This document shows, in pieces, positions 46,630 through 56,788 of a stretch of 64,000 nucleotides of DNA. The stretch lies in assembly GCF_028372415.1 (NCBI RefSeq), contig NC_092877.1, forward strand, positions 215,725,116-215,789,115, in the 5' to 3' direction. Position 1 is the first letter of the stretch. Every line of letters begins with the position of its first letter. The DNA is from Notamacropus eugenii (Eukaryota > Chordata > Mammalia > Diprotodontia > Macropodidae). The position numbers and the translations under genes were made by a program. Below the pieces are notes generated by a model that was given only the letters and a program-made list of their open reading frames with translations, was not told where the DNA came from and made no database searches.

Positions 46630-46912
46630 TGGCTACTTCTTAAACAGGCCTATGCAATGAATGGGCATTGCCTCACCCTGTGTGTACCTGCAAACACCTT
46701 GGCCTAAGTGGGCCAAGGTCTCAGTGCATCCTGAGTCATTTCCAGTCATCTTGATGAATGTCTCATCACTGGATTCAGATGGCTCTGGAGAAGTAAGGCA
46801 CCAGACCTTGCGCAGCTCTCCCTCACTCAAAACAAAGTCAACTGCAAATCATGTCATCATTTCCTTGATGGCATGGTCTTCTTTGGCAATGAAGGACAAA
46901 CACAATAGTTAC
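46630..46912 (+). mobile_element. Marsupial SINE-like body (plus), copy B
   Basis: caatgaatgggcattgcctc, ccttggcctaagtgggcc, gcatcctgagtcatttcc, ctggattcagatggctctgg and cactcaaaacaaagtcaact, ending gcaatgaaggacaaacacaa. It extends further upstream than copy A. Confidence 0.75.
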
Positions 46913-47029
46913 CTTCATTTAAAGTTCAGAGTGGAAATAATACACATGCATGTTGGGGCAGAGAGGCTTAATATGCATGAACATACATATTTGGATGGCA
47001 TCTTCCATACTCTAGTTGCAGTATGGCAT

Positions 47030-47222
47030 GAAGCATAGAGAGCTAGCATCTAAGTCATAGAAGGCATCTAAGACCTGGGTTAAAGTCTTGTTTCTGACAT
47101 AAACTGGTTGTGTGACACTTCTCAATACTCTAGGGAACTCTCTTAGGCTATAAGTCTTGAGAAGGTAGTAACCTGAATGGTAGAGGGAATTTTTTCACTC
47201 AAGAATTCCCCATTCCAATAAA
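47030..47222 (+). mobile_element. THER/MIR-like tRNA-derived SINE (plus)
   Basis: agacctgggttaaagtc, tggttgtgtgacacttctc, agggaactctcttaggct, ataagtcttgagaaggtag and gaattccccattccaata appear in family order. Confidence 0.65.
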
Positions 47223-47224
47223 CT

Positions 47225-47580
47225 GCAAACTCAGTGCCTGCTTTTTAATTCATCTGCAAAGAGGTGAAGATTGAGACCAGGGGAATGAATAAGATAGTCA
47301 AGGGAAATAACATTGTATATAGAGAGAAGAGGACCAAGGACAGAGTCTTTGTGTGGGGGAGGGAAAGAGATGGGAAGGGGTTGGTGAGTATAGCCACATA
47401 AAGTGGCAAAAAAGCAGGAAGATGAATTAAAAAAGTGCACTGAAAACGAGTGGTTACAGAAATTGGAAAAGATCCAGGATGAAGTAGTATCAAGGAACTC
47501 AAGGGAAGTGAAAATATGAAGAGGAAGCAGGTTATCAATGGTGAGCATTGCTGAGTTTATTGTAATAAGCACAAACTATG
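47225..47580 (-). mobile_element. L2 LINE reverse-transcriptase fragment (minus)
   Basis: The minus frame 47231-47572 includes FLDTTSSWIFSNF, DSVLGPLLSIYNVISLDYLI and LHLFADE. These correspond to L2 RT motifs around GVPQGSVLGPLLF and YADD. The central part has drifted out of frame. Confidence 0.78.
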
Positions 47581-47644
47581 AGGCACAAAAAATCATGAGT
47601 ACCTTCTGAATCATCAAAGAAAGATTATTATGTTAATTATGTTA

Positions 47645-48070
47645 CAGAATCTCAGAATGATAAGGGAATTCAGCATTCATCAGTCATCTAATATAACTTT
47701 TATCTGAACAAAAATTGCCTCTACAACATTCCTGACCAATGGTCATCTGGTCTTTCCTTGAAGATCATCAGTGAATGAGGTATAACCCATTGCCTCCAAA
47801 GGAAGAGTATTCTACTTTTAGACAGCACTAATTTTTTCCCTATACACAGTCTAAATCTGCTTCTCTCTAATTTCTACCCTTTGTTCCTAGTTGCCTTCAG
47901 GATCCAAATAGAATAAGACTAATCCCTTTTTCATATGTCAACCACTCAAATACTTAAAGAAGCCTGAAAGCCTCTTTTTTTCTTTCTTTTCAATTAATTT
48001 TCATATATCATGGTTTCAAGACCCTTCAACGTCCTCATCACCTGTCATGGTTGCTCCAGATTTAAATATA
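47645..48070 (-). mobile_element. CR1/L3 LINE 3' end (minus)
   Basis: Plus strand: agaatctcagaatgataagg, ggtcatctggtctttccttg, aagagtattctacttttag, gaataagactaatcccttt, gtttcaagacccttcaacgt: antisense of the CR1/L3 3' region. Confidence 0.72.
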
Positions 48071-48211
48071 TTTGATTATTTTAAATTTATATTTTAATTG
48101 TTATATTTTAATCACATCATTAGTCAATATGATTTAGCAATAAATTAATGAGTAAACATTTAAATTATATTTTAAATTTATTTTTCAATTCTTTATAAGC
48201 TAATATGTAGT

Positions 48212-48415
48212 CACAGCATAATTGAAAGAGTACTAGAATTAGAACAAGGGGTTCTAGGTTCAAATCCAGGTTCTGATACTCCCTCCACGTGTGACTTCAG
48301 ACAAATTACTTTACCTCTCTAGGACCCAGTTTCTTCATTTCTAAAAACAAGGACATTAGACTAGATGATGCAGTTGATCCTATCTATATCGAAATTTATA
48401 CTTCTGTATTTAATC
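48212..48415 (+). mobile_element. MIR SINE (plus), near complete
   Basis: aattgaaagagtactagaat, ggttcaaatccaggttctg, gacttcagacaaattac, ggacccagtttcttcattt and ttagactagatgatgcag match MIR in order. Confidence 0.8.
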
Positions 48416-48536
48416 TATGAAGTAACTCTTATTTAACCAAACTATGTAACTAGACTGGGCATTTCATGTCCCAAATCTGGTACTTCCTTACTGATTTTTG
48501 TTTGTTTGTTTTGTTTTGCTTTTGTTTTTTTCATAC

Positions 48537-48787
48537 TAGGTTTCCTTATCTCGACTGGCCTGAAAGTTCAGGGTATACCCACAGCTCAGTCTCTCTCTGA
48601 TCGGTACTGGACCTGCTTTGGGAATTCTGATTTTCTCCAGTTCTGATCTGGGCAGATTAGTCCTCCATTGGTCAACTGAATGGCCCCACTCCCAGGAGCT
48701 CACCATACTATTGCTGCACTTTGGGCAGACATTTGATTGGCTTATCCCACCACAGTTCAGAACTCTAAAGATTAGGGGATTCACCGG
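48537..48787 (-). pseudogene. 7SL (SRP) RNA retropseudogene
   Basis: The minus strand aligns with 7SL RNA over most of its length: AGTTCTG.ACTGTGGTG, a TATGGTGAGCTCCTGGGAG segment (7SL TATGGTGACCTCCCGGGAG), GCCCAGATC.GAA, GGAG..AATCAG and a GATCAG segment. The 5' end reads GCCGG like 7SL. On the plus strand a T-rich run (48495-48531) sits at the 3' end of the copy, corresponding to a poly(A) tail, so it was mobilised by the L1 machinery. Possible target duplication: tccttactg before the tail and tccttcctg after 48787. Divergence is substantial and it is unlikely to be a functional SRP RNA. Confidence 0.85.
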
Positions 48788-48799
48788 CTTTATCCTTCC

Positions 48800-49930
48800 T
48801 GGCAGTTGAAATTAAACATGTTCTCCACCAAGCCCAACCTTTCTTTTAGAAGCTGTGTATATGTAAAACATAATGAAAATAAAGTCTTAAGACAGTATAG
48901 TTTTGATTTTTAAGTGAACTATATTATTTCTTATTTAGCCATTTCTTATAAGTATAATTTTTTTAAAATTATTTCCCAAAAGTCTCTTGCAGAAGACCTA
49001 GTCAAGAGTGTATGCACGATCTGTAAATGATGAAGGCACCAATAGGACTTCAACATACATCTTCAAGCACAGAAGACATTTATTTCTTATATTTCAAGAA
49101 GAAATAAAATGATAACAACAGACAATCAATCCCTTCTAAATGCAACCAAAAGAAATTGGAAGGATTTATCCTTCCAATTTCTTCCCTCCTTTATAATTCT
49201 TTGGGTAAAAAGTTAAATATTGTAGATAAGATCGAATTTTTCAAAGGGATAACATAATTGTTCTTTTTTCCGTTTTATAGCAGAGTAGGAAACCCATTTC
49301 TCTCCAAATGCCTGACTGAATTTAGCTATTTAGGTAAGAAACAAAATGTAAATCACTGAAAAAAGAAATATAATCAAATAAGTTTTGAACTTTGAATAAT
49401 TTTTTACAGGATGAAGTAAATATAAATCACACGCTGAACAGTAACAGTATGAACAGAACTCTGAAGTATATGTAAATGATTGCTGCAATATTCTCTTGTA
49501 AAATAAAACTTACATAATGCTGCCTAGATCACTCAGTGTAATATATTTGATATGATATAGTTTTCTTTAAGCTCCCTTAGCATGCTCATGCTCTTAAACT
49601 GCTACAAATTAGTCATATTTTCCAGCAGATCTGAGGTAGGAGTTTTTAGACTGTACAACCAGTTCTCTGTTGGCAAGTGAAATACAATTGCTAACCGATC
49701 ATTTTAGTCTCCTATTCCCCTGGTCATCCTTCTACCAGAGTTGCAACAGTTACCAACACAAATTTTGCATATTTGTGAAAACTCTTTTCTGTGATTTTCT
49801 CTCTCTGGACAGATATTTGATGACAGTAAAATGATTAAAGGAGAAAATTAAGCCAGAGATCTAAATAGTATACAACATTGATAATTCATGAAGAACCTTG
49901 ATATAAAGGGAAACTCCTTAATATTTAGTG
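48800..49930. other. Unassigned intergenic DNA with one perfect hairpin
   Basis: A/T-rich, no gene or family recognised. The notable feature is the inverted repeat at 49150-49183. Confidence 0.45.
49150..49183. repeat. Perfect 16-bp inverted repeat with 2-bp spacer
   Basis: AAGAAATTGGAAGGAT at 49150-49165 and its exact reverse complement ATCCTTCCAATTTCTT at 49168-49183, separated by TT. Confidence 0.95.
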
Positions 49931-49934
49931 CATC

Positions 49935-50110
49935 CTAAAAGGATGATGGGCTATGTTGGCAGGCACTGGGTTCTCACCTTCTTTGAAGGTCTTCTAGCAA
50001 AAAGGTTGGATGACTCCTTTTCAGACATATTGTAAGAAGATTTTTGGTCAGGTGTGGATTGAGGGAGATTGTCCCCAGGGTTCCATCCAGGTATAAGATT
50101 CTGTGAAATA
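49935..50110 (+). mobile_element. CR1/L3 LINE 3' tail (plus)
   Basis: ctttgaaggtcttctagc, ggttggatgactccttttc, agacatattgtaag and ataagattctgtgaaat match the end of CR1/L3, which resembles the ...gatgaccacttg... tail. Confidence 0.6.
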
Positions 50111-50209
50111 ATGAAGAATTAATCATACTTTACAAAAGAGATATCAATAATCCTGGGTTTAAGAGACAGAGATGACACTAGTTTTATAAATTAATGTATT
50201 ATGTAAGAT

Positions 50210-50410
50210 TTTCTCTCCACGTACTTATATTTTGTAGGGCATGATTTGATTTGTGCTACCTATGTCTATGGTCGAGTCCCACTAGATTATACATTCTCTG
50301 AGGGTAGATGTTGTGTTCTTTCATATTTGCATGATTCAAACACCTTAATATTCTTAAGTCTAAAGCCCAAACCCTTGCAAATAATTGACACTCCATAAAT
50401 GATGCCTGCG
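50210..50410 (+). mobile_element. L2 LINE 3' tail (plus)
   Basis: actagattatacattctctg, agggtagatgttgtgttc and gacactccataaatgatg resemble the L2 tail. Confidence 0.5.
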
Positions 50411-50419
50411 TTTGAATTT

Positions 50420-51515
50420 TGAGTGCTAAAACATGGTTCTCCCTTATTTTCTTTTCCCTGATAATTGACAAGTTGAAATTTATTTTGGAGTTAGGGTTTC
50501 TTCATTTTGTAAACTTGTAATACTCATTTCTCAGCTATTTCCTCAACTTGTTGCTCCTTAGTTTATAGATTAGGTCCCCAGAAGAATAATTACTACAGGG
50601 ATGAAGGGTATTATGTGAATCAACACTCCTAAAACTATAGCTCATGACTCCCCCTTGGTAAGATTAGTTTTAATAATAGGCCAGTAGACATACTTAGCTC
50701 AAAGCAAAGACATTTACTAAGATGATGTAGTTAGAATAATAGTTACAATGTATCACCTCCCATAAACCTATGGGGCATGGTTATGCACACAAAATGGGAA
50801 GAGTGGGCATAAACTGAGAGTACACTGGTATTGAGGCAGACATAGAGAAAACACATGTTTCTAAGGAATTCATGCCTCTGGTATTGCAGAATTCCTAGTC
50901 TCAGTATCTTTACTGAGTTGGGTTCCCTGGAGCAGCTCCTGTCCATAGCTCAATTTTATTGCCACATTACGTTATTTCCCCCTTGTAGCAATAGTTAGCT
51001 CTCTTCTCTGCTGCCAGAAAAGTTTCTTCATGTCCCTGACTCTGTGTGTCACTCTCGCCTTTGTGATGGCTCCAATGTCTTCTACTAGGTAAATAAATCA
51101 GATGCAAAATGCCACATCCTATAGGAAGAAAGAGAGAAAATCCACTATCTCTTCCCTCTGCCCTCTGCTCTCTAAAAGTGCATAAGGTCACACCCAACTA
51201 AACTGACTGCAGTTTCAATGTGCCTTGTCTACTGTTCAGGGCTGGTAGACTTAACTTTTAAGTGGCCCTTCAAATCTTTGGCTAGCCAAAGGAAAGATAC
51301 TCTCTCTAATTCTATCAGAAAAACAAAACAAAAAAAGCTTCACACTTCATGAAAGGATAGCAGGGTGGCTCATCTTTGCACTTGTTTTTAGCACATTAAC
51401 ACCTCATCTGTTACCTGCCCCCTTCTGTGATTTCTTCAATTAGACTGGGTCAAAGGGAGTCCATTTCCTTCCCTCAATTCCCTTCCCAGAATCCATTGTG
51501 CATAATTCTGAATTT
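50420..51515. other. Unassigned intergenic DNA
   Basis: No gene. The part 50590-51400 has a more even base composition and could be an unclassified old LTR-type repeat, but I have no terminal features to support it. Confidence 0.3.
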
Positions 51516-51524
51516 GCATATTTT

Positions 51525-51695
51525 CTAGTGGAAAGAGTTCTAGATTTCAAATTGGTGGGCCTGATTTTGAATCTTGGTTTTGCTCCTTGCTACTACATAC
51601 TGTGTTACACGAGATGAATTCTTTAACCTTCCCTTCTCTTCTATAAAAATAAATGGCTTGGATGAAATGAACTCTAATCTCTAAATCCTACATTT
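51525..51695 (+). mobile_element. MIR SINE (plus)
   Basis: agtggaaagagttctagatt, gattttgaatcttggtttt, ttctataaaaataaatggc and aactctaatctctaaatcc follow MIR order. Confidence 0.7.
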
Positions 51696-51699
51696 TAAA

Positions 51700-52850
51700 C
51701 ACCTAGAGTTACCTAGTATTCTGGAAACGCATTGCATACCCTAATGACTATGGTAAGGTCACAGTAGAAATATATTATGAAATGAATTGAGTTTCTCATT
51801 CCATCACATAATGCATTTTTAAATGAAATCTGATCTTTACTGAACAGTTTGCACACTTAAAATCATGGAATCTTTGTTTATGAGTCACTGAAACTATCTG
51901 TTAATCATTGAAGCTATATAGTAATCTAGCAATTAGAAAATTGAAAAAAAAAATTATCTGTTTAATAGAAACAATATAGACCATTATCTAGGTTTAGTCA
52001 GGTTAACAAGTGACTGTTTTCAAGCTTAAATCTTGGGTTAAGTTGCCAATATAAATCAGTTTAAGAAGATATTTTTAAAAATACCTCTTTAACTTTGTGT
52101 TATGCAAATTTCTCGAGTTTCAGAACTGAAATGGGCATGACCTTGAATTTTCCTCATATCACATAAAATCTGCCCAACACAAAGGGATTTTGGCTTTGCA
52201 GCTGAGATTATTATTTTTAATATTATTGTAGTTGTTTTAAATATTGGATACTTGCAGTACAGATACTATATTCGTGAGCCTTTTGCCAGTAATCACCCCA
52301 TGCAAATATGACTTAAACATCTACTTTGAAAAATATCTTTAAAACTGTGTGACTTCCATCAGAGCATTATAAACCATCTTCTAGAGTTGTAATGGATCTT
52401 ATCAGGCAATAGCAAGAATATTCAGTAGATAGCAGAAATTAAGTAACAGTATAAAGTAAAAAAAAAAAAAAAACCACTAAAAAAACCACAAGAATGTTAA
52501 AACTGAAGATGGGAGATGAGTGGAGAGAGTAAAATAGACTATACTATCCAGAAGAAAGACAAGCTGAATATAATGTTTATATAAACTTCATGTTCTTAAG
52601 TGCAATGCATTTTATCCTTTATCTTATTGCCTTTTTTTCATATCAGCTGCTTTTCCACTTTCTTATGTGATGAAATATGGGAAGGAAGGATTCCCTAATT
52701 GGAAAAAAAGTTTGCCAGCACTTTAGACTTTACTGTTGCTACGATTCCTTATAACCAAGAATTAGACTGAAACTGCAAGCAGCTTCCAGACTTGGGATAA
52801 TATACTCAAGAGGTTACAAGTGACATAAAAAGAAGAGTGAGATGATACAA
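51700..52850. other. Repeat-free A/T-rich DNA upstream of NALF1; candidate regulatory
   Basis: No repeat family recognised. It holds two perfect ATGCAAAT octamers at 52102-52109 and 52300-52307, and a short poly(A) at 52459-52474. It may hold conserved regulatory sequence of NALF1, but conservation cannot be judged here. Confidence 0.35.
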
Positions 52851-52857
52851 TAGTAGA

Positions 52858-53035
52858 GTTTTAGAGCTAGGAGGAAATTGACATGTCTTTGTCAATTTCC
52901 TTCATTTTACTGATGAGGAAACTAAGATTTAGAGAAGGTAAGTGACTTGACCAAGGTCACACAGGTAGTAGTAAGTGGCAGAACTGAGGCTCTACTTCAG
53001 GTCCTGTGATTCCATAGCCAGTGTTCTTTCAAGGC
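52858..53035 (-). mobile_element. MIR SINE (minus), well preserved
   Basis: Plus strand: tcattttactgatgaggaaa, gtaagtgacttgaccaagg, tcacacaggtagtagtaag and agaactgaggctctacttc: antisense MIR core and head. Confidence 0.85.
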
Positions 53036-53039
53036 TAAA

Positions 53040-55560
53040 ACTATTGGAAGTGTTACTTCATATTTCTAACTAAGCACTCTCTCATACATTCCCCTCATGA
53101 CAATGATAATCTTGAGGGAATACATGGTTTAATCTATTTTGACTTATTCCTTCAAACAGCATTTCTGAAAGAAGTTGCTCTAAGAGGTATGGAGAACCAT
53201 TTACTTCACTAATGCAAGGAAGTGTGTGGGGTGGAATTTCATCAGTGCACTGATGAGTTTTCCAATTGGATTTCCCTCATCTTCTATGGTGTCCTGGGGC
53301 TGGGGAGTAGGGATGAGAGAAAGAGAAAAGGGGAAGGGAGAGAGGATAGATAAAAGACAGAGTTTAGGGAAAGGAGGAGACAGAGACAGAAGGAGAGAAT
53401 GATGACTAACCAAAATACATGTGATTTGAAGTCACTGAGTACAGTTGTCAAGGAAAAGAAAATCACTGAGTCAATAAGAAGAATATAGGCTAGAAAAAAA
53501 ATTAAATCATATACTGAATTTGACAGGGAAATGTAAATTAGATTAATTGGAACTTATGACACTGAGAGAAAAAGGTTGGTTTTTTTTTTTTCACTTTTGT
53601 AGTGTTCAAGCTTCAAATGATGGTACTTTTACTTACAAGTTCTTATCCAGTGTGTATGTGTGTGTGTGTATGTGTTCTTCTTAATAAGAAAACATGTGTC
53701 CCTTTACCTCGGGTAAGTCTAAGTGGTGAGGCTTATGGAAAAGATAAAATGGAATTTTGACTTGATATATGTGGCCAAAGGTTTTTTTAATTCATAATGA
53801 AGAAACTAAATCCTCAGTGATCAGATTGACTGGGAACAAAACAGAGTGTTGTCAGTTTGTTTCAAGGATATTTCAATAAGCTTTTTGATTTAAAAAAAAT
53901 AGCTCATTTAATACTAGAAATGTGTTGGAAAAAGATTAAAGTATAATGGGTCATGTCCAGACTGATTAAGGCAAATTTTAAAATGAAAAAGTATGCAATG
54001 CTTAGAAGTCATATCCTTACCAAGTTTTCCCCTTCACTTATCTTAAAAGTAAGAAGCCACCAAGAAATATTTTCCCAGTATTCCATGAGAATTGTACTTG
54101 AGCAATAAACTTATTAAAATTAAATGTGAACTATGGGGCTCCATTCAAGAACACCAAATTCAAATAGTATTGCTTGAACTTACTAACACATCAAATTATA
54201 CCCTGAAGTTCAATCTATTGTTAACTCTTACTGCATATAGAGAAGAGTACAGAAGTAGCCCAAATATTGCTTCCAATAAATGGAGACTCAGTTTTACAGA
54301 GTACCATGGAAGGACTGAAAAGAAGTTGATAGCTTAAGTTGAACTCTCTAGCCAATAGCTTAACAACAAGGAGTTCTTTTAAAAAAGTCAGCCCTCGGTG
54401 GATGCCCTTCTGTGTGGGGAATGATCCAGTTAGTGGTGGGTTTATATTCACTACTTAAACTAACGTCTGTTTTTAGTCAGTGCCAAAACACACCTACTTT
54501 TTCTAGATGGTGCCGGGAAATGTTGGGGGAAGAGATGGCTTTGAAGGAACCTCGATCATTTTGAAAAAAAAAAACAAAGCATCGTATGAGTGAGCTGTCA
54601 TTTATTCACTGTTGTAGTTCTGTTTTAGGACAATAAAAAACACATGCTTAGAAATGCATGAACTGCGGGTGTATAGAGTGAGACATTTTTATATGAAGTG
54701 CTTCTATCAACCAAAACGCATTTATTCAGAATGTCCTAACCTCTCGAGCTTCATACATATACACAAGGAGAAATGACTGCTGACTTTCCAAGTACAGTGC
54801 TGTTTTGTTTATTTCATTCTCTGCCCAGGAGCGAACACTAAGGGGCACTAGAGAATCGAACTGCAGCGGTTGCTATCCAGCAGAAATTGACTGCTGCAGA
54901 AGTCTTTTGAAACAAACAAACAAAAAAATACACATATAACTTATTGGAGGCCGGGGGCTAAGGCTGTTAGCAAGATGACTAAGGAATTAAAGGGATAAAC
55001 AGAGAGATGGGTACAACTGATTGGTAAGAGCATTACCTCTGAGAATGAAATTCACTGGAGAAATGGGGAAACGCAGCAGCCACTGTGATGCCCCCTACTC
55101 TCATTCCCCCATGCTGAAATATTTTATATTCCATTTTAGGGATAAGTTCGTTCTCCGCTACGAAAAAAAAAATGCAGCACATATATAGTCTCGCCCCTGG
55201 GATATAATCAATGCACGGAGTTCACGCGCTGTGTCTACTGGCGAAGCCTGTCTAATAATCTGATCTTCCTAAACATATAGTCAGAGACCTCAGATGGACT
55301 AAACGTTACCTCTGTCCCTTCTCTAGTACTTTCACTTATATTCTTTTCCTTTTCTTGTCCACCCCAGAATTCATCTTCATTTGACAACGACTAATGAAGC
55401 GTTTTAAACTAGTTACACTTAACCCCTCGTCCCCGGCCCTCACACCCCTTCCCAACACCTTTCTAGTTGGGACTAGGAGTTGTTTCAGGTGCAGAAAGGA
55501 GAGAGTGAGGTGGGGGGGTTGGGGGGGGAGATGCAGAAGAATACATTGATTACAAGACGC
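53040..55560. other. Unassigned DNA upstream of the NALF1 CpG island
   Basis: No gene or repeat family recognised. A purine-rich stretch lies at 53310-53400 and a short TG run at 53650-53672. CpG content begins to rise after about 55140. Short frames have no coding character. Confidence 0.45.
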
Positions 55561-55810
55561 ATGGATCCTGCATTTTGACTTTCTTCGGGGAAGGAGGAGC
55601 GGAAGGATAAGGGAACCCCAGGTTGGGAGTGGGGGGAATGAGGGTAAGCACTACTCCCCCAGTGCTTTTCTCCACCTCTTCCTCCCCCACCTCCTTTCCT
55701 CTCTTCCTTGGGCAAGAGCTGATGCCAATGCGCCAGGATAGAGAGATCTCGGCGCGGGAGGAGATGACGCAAAAGATTGAGCTCCCCCCAAAAAAGTGTT
55801 TCTTCAGGAC

Positions 55811-55823
55811 GAAGATGGCGGCA
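55811..55823 (+). promoter_or_regulatory. YY1-type motif (GAAGATGGCGGC), candidate initiation region
   Basis: The string GAAGATGGCGGC matches the extended YY1 consensus (AANATGGCGGC) typical of sites at or just downstream of the start of TATA-less CpG-island promoters. About 45 bp upstream (55765-55772) is TGACGCAA, an ATF/CRE- or C/EBP-like half site. Together they suggest initiation near 55800, giving a leader of about 1.1 kb before the ATG. The motif match is seen; the start site is inference. Confidence 0.5.
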
Positions 55824-55944
55824 ACTTAGCCCAGGGACCAAAGATGACTGTGGCCATCGGCAAGCAAAATCCAGGCAATTCCGCCCAGTGTGCCGGGGGG
55901 AAACGCGCCGGGCGGCAGCAACCGCAGCAACCAAGTATTGTCAG

Positions 55945-56120
55945 CAGCGGCGGCGGCGGCAGCAGCAGCAGCAGAAGCAGCAGCGTCAGGAAGAGGAGTA
56001 AGAGCAGGATCAGGGGCAGCGGCGGCGGCGGCGGCGGCGGCGGCAGCAGCAGAGGCGGCGGCGGCGGCGGCGGCGGCGGCAGTAGCAGCAGCAGCAGCAG
56101 CAGCTGTAGCAGGCGCCACC
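55945..56120 (+). repeat. GCG/GCA trinucleotide array
   Basis: Interrupted GGC, GCA and AGC triplets, with uninterrupted CGG stretches at about 56020-56044 and 56053-56080. In the three forward frames it reads as poly-Ala, poly-Gly or poly-Ser/Arg, and the reverse frames are equally open, as expected for triplet repeats. It lies in the probable NALF1 leader. Confidence 0.85.
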
Positions 56121-56220
56121 AGGAAGACCTGCAGCGGCAGCTCACCAGTTAGAGCGCCGGGTGGGGGGTGGGGGGGGAGGGAGAGAGGTTCAGTCGACTT
56201 CTGCCAAGGCTCTGGACTAA

Positions 56221-56345
56221 GGGAGAGAGAAAGAAGAGGAGGAGGAAAAGGAGGAGGAGGAAAAGGAGGAAAAGGAAAAGAAGAAGGAGGTGGAGAAGGA
56301 GGAGGAAGAAAAGAAGGAAGAGAGGAGGAGGAGGGGAGAAGCTCT
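56221..56345 (+). repeat. GA-rich polypurine tract
   Basis: About 120 bp almost entirely A/G on the plus strand, made of AGG, AAG and GAAA units (gaggaggaaaaggagg and similar). It lies in the probable NALF1 leader and would be purine-rich in the RNA. Confidence 0.85.
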
Positions 56346-56469
56346 CTTTGCCTTCAATCGGCTGCAGGGAAGCGGCATGCAGCTGTCAGGGGATAGCGGG
56401 ATTTTCTCAAGAGAGCGATGGGGAACCGCGGTCTGACAATGCCTGGGTGAGAGGAGAAACGAGTCAACC

Positions 56470-56600
56470 AACCCCACACCTCCACCACCACCACCACCAC
56501 ACCACCACCTCCTCCTCCTCCTCCACCTTCACCACCACCAACTATCACCACTACCACCACCACTGCCACCACCACCAATACCACCACCAACACCACCGTC
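56470..56600 (+). repeat. CAC/CCT triplet tract
   Basis: Runs of CCACCA, CACCAC and CTCCTC triplets, C-rich on the plus strand, directly upstream of the (CT)n microsatellite. Open frames through it encode only His/Thr/Ser runs. Confidence 0.85.
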
Positions 56601-56603
56601 CCT

Positions 56604-56606
<3 letters not shown>

Positions 56607-56676
<70 letters not shown>
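56607..56676 (+). repeat. (CT)n microsatellite, about 35 units
   Basis: A nearly perfect CT dinucleotide run of about 70 bp followed by a short impure CT-rich end. It is the reverse complement of the (GA)n run at 56789-56860, which lies about 110 bp downstream. Confidence 0.95.
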
Positions 56677-56680
<4 letters not shown>

Positions 56681-56783
56681 CTTCTCTCTGCATCATTGTT
56701 TCCCACTCTACAGTGGATGAGGTCTGACTGATGGTTAGCTTAAATGCAAGTCAGATCTACCTACAGAACCTGAGATTTCTGTA

Positions 56784-56788
<5 letters not shown>

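Noticed and set aside
55485-55934. 149-codon minus-strand frame over the NALF1 promoter
   Set aside because: Low-complexity composition and high G/C make stops rare by chance. No domain recognised. A divergent noncoding transcript is possible but not a supported gene.
55796-56396. Long overlapping frames on both strands in the GCG/GCA and GA-rich leader (poly-Ala, poly-Gly, poly-Leu, Arg/Lys-rich)
   Set aside because: All are created by triplet and purine repeats, which are open in most frames. No non-repetitive conserved domain and no match to a known protein.
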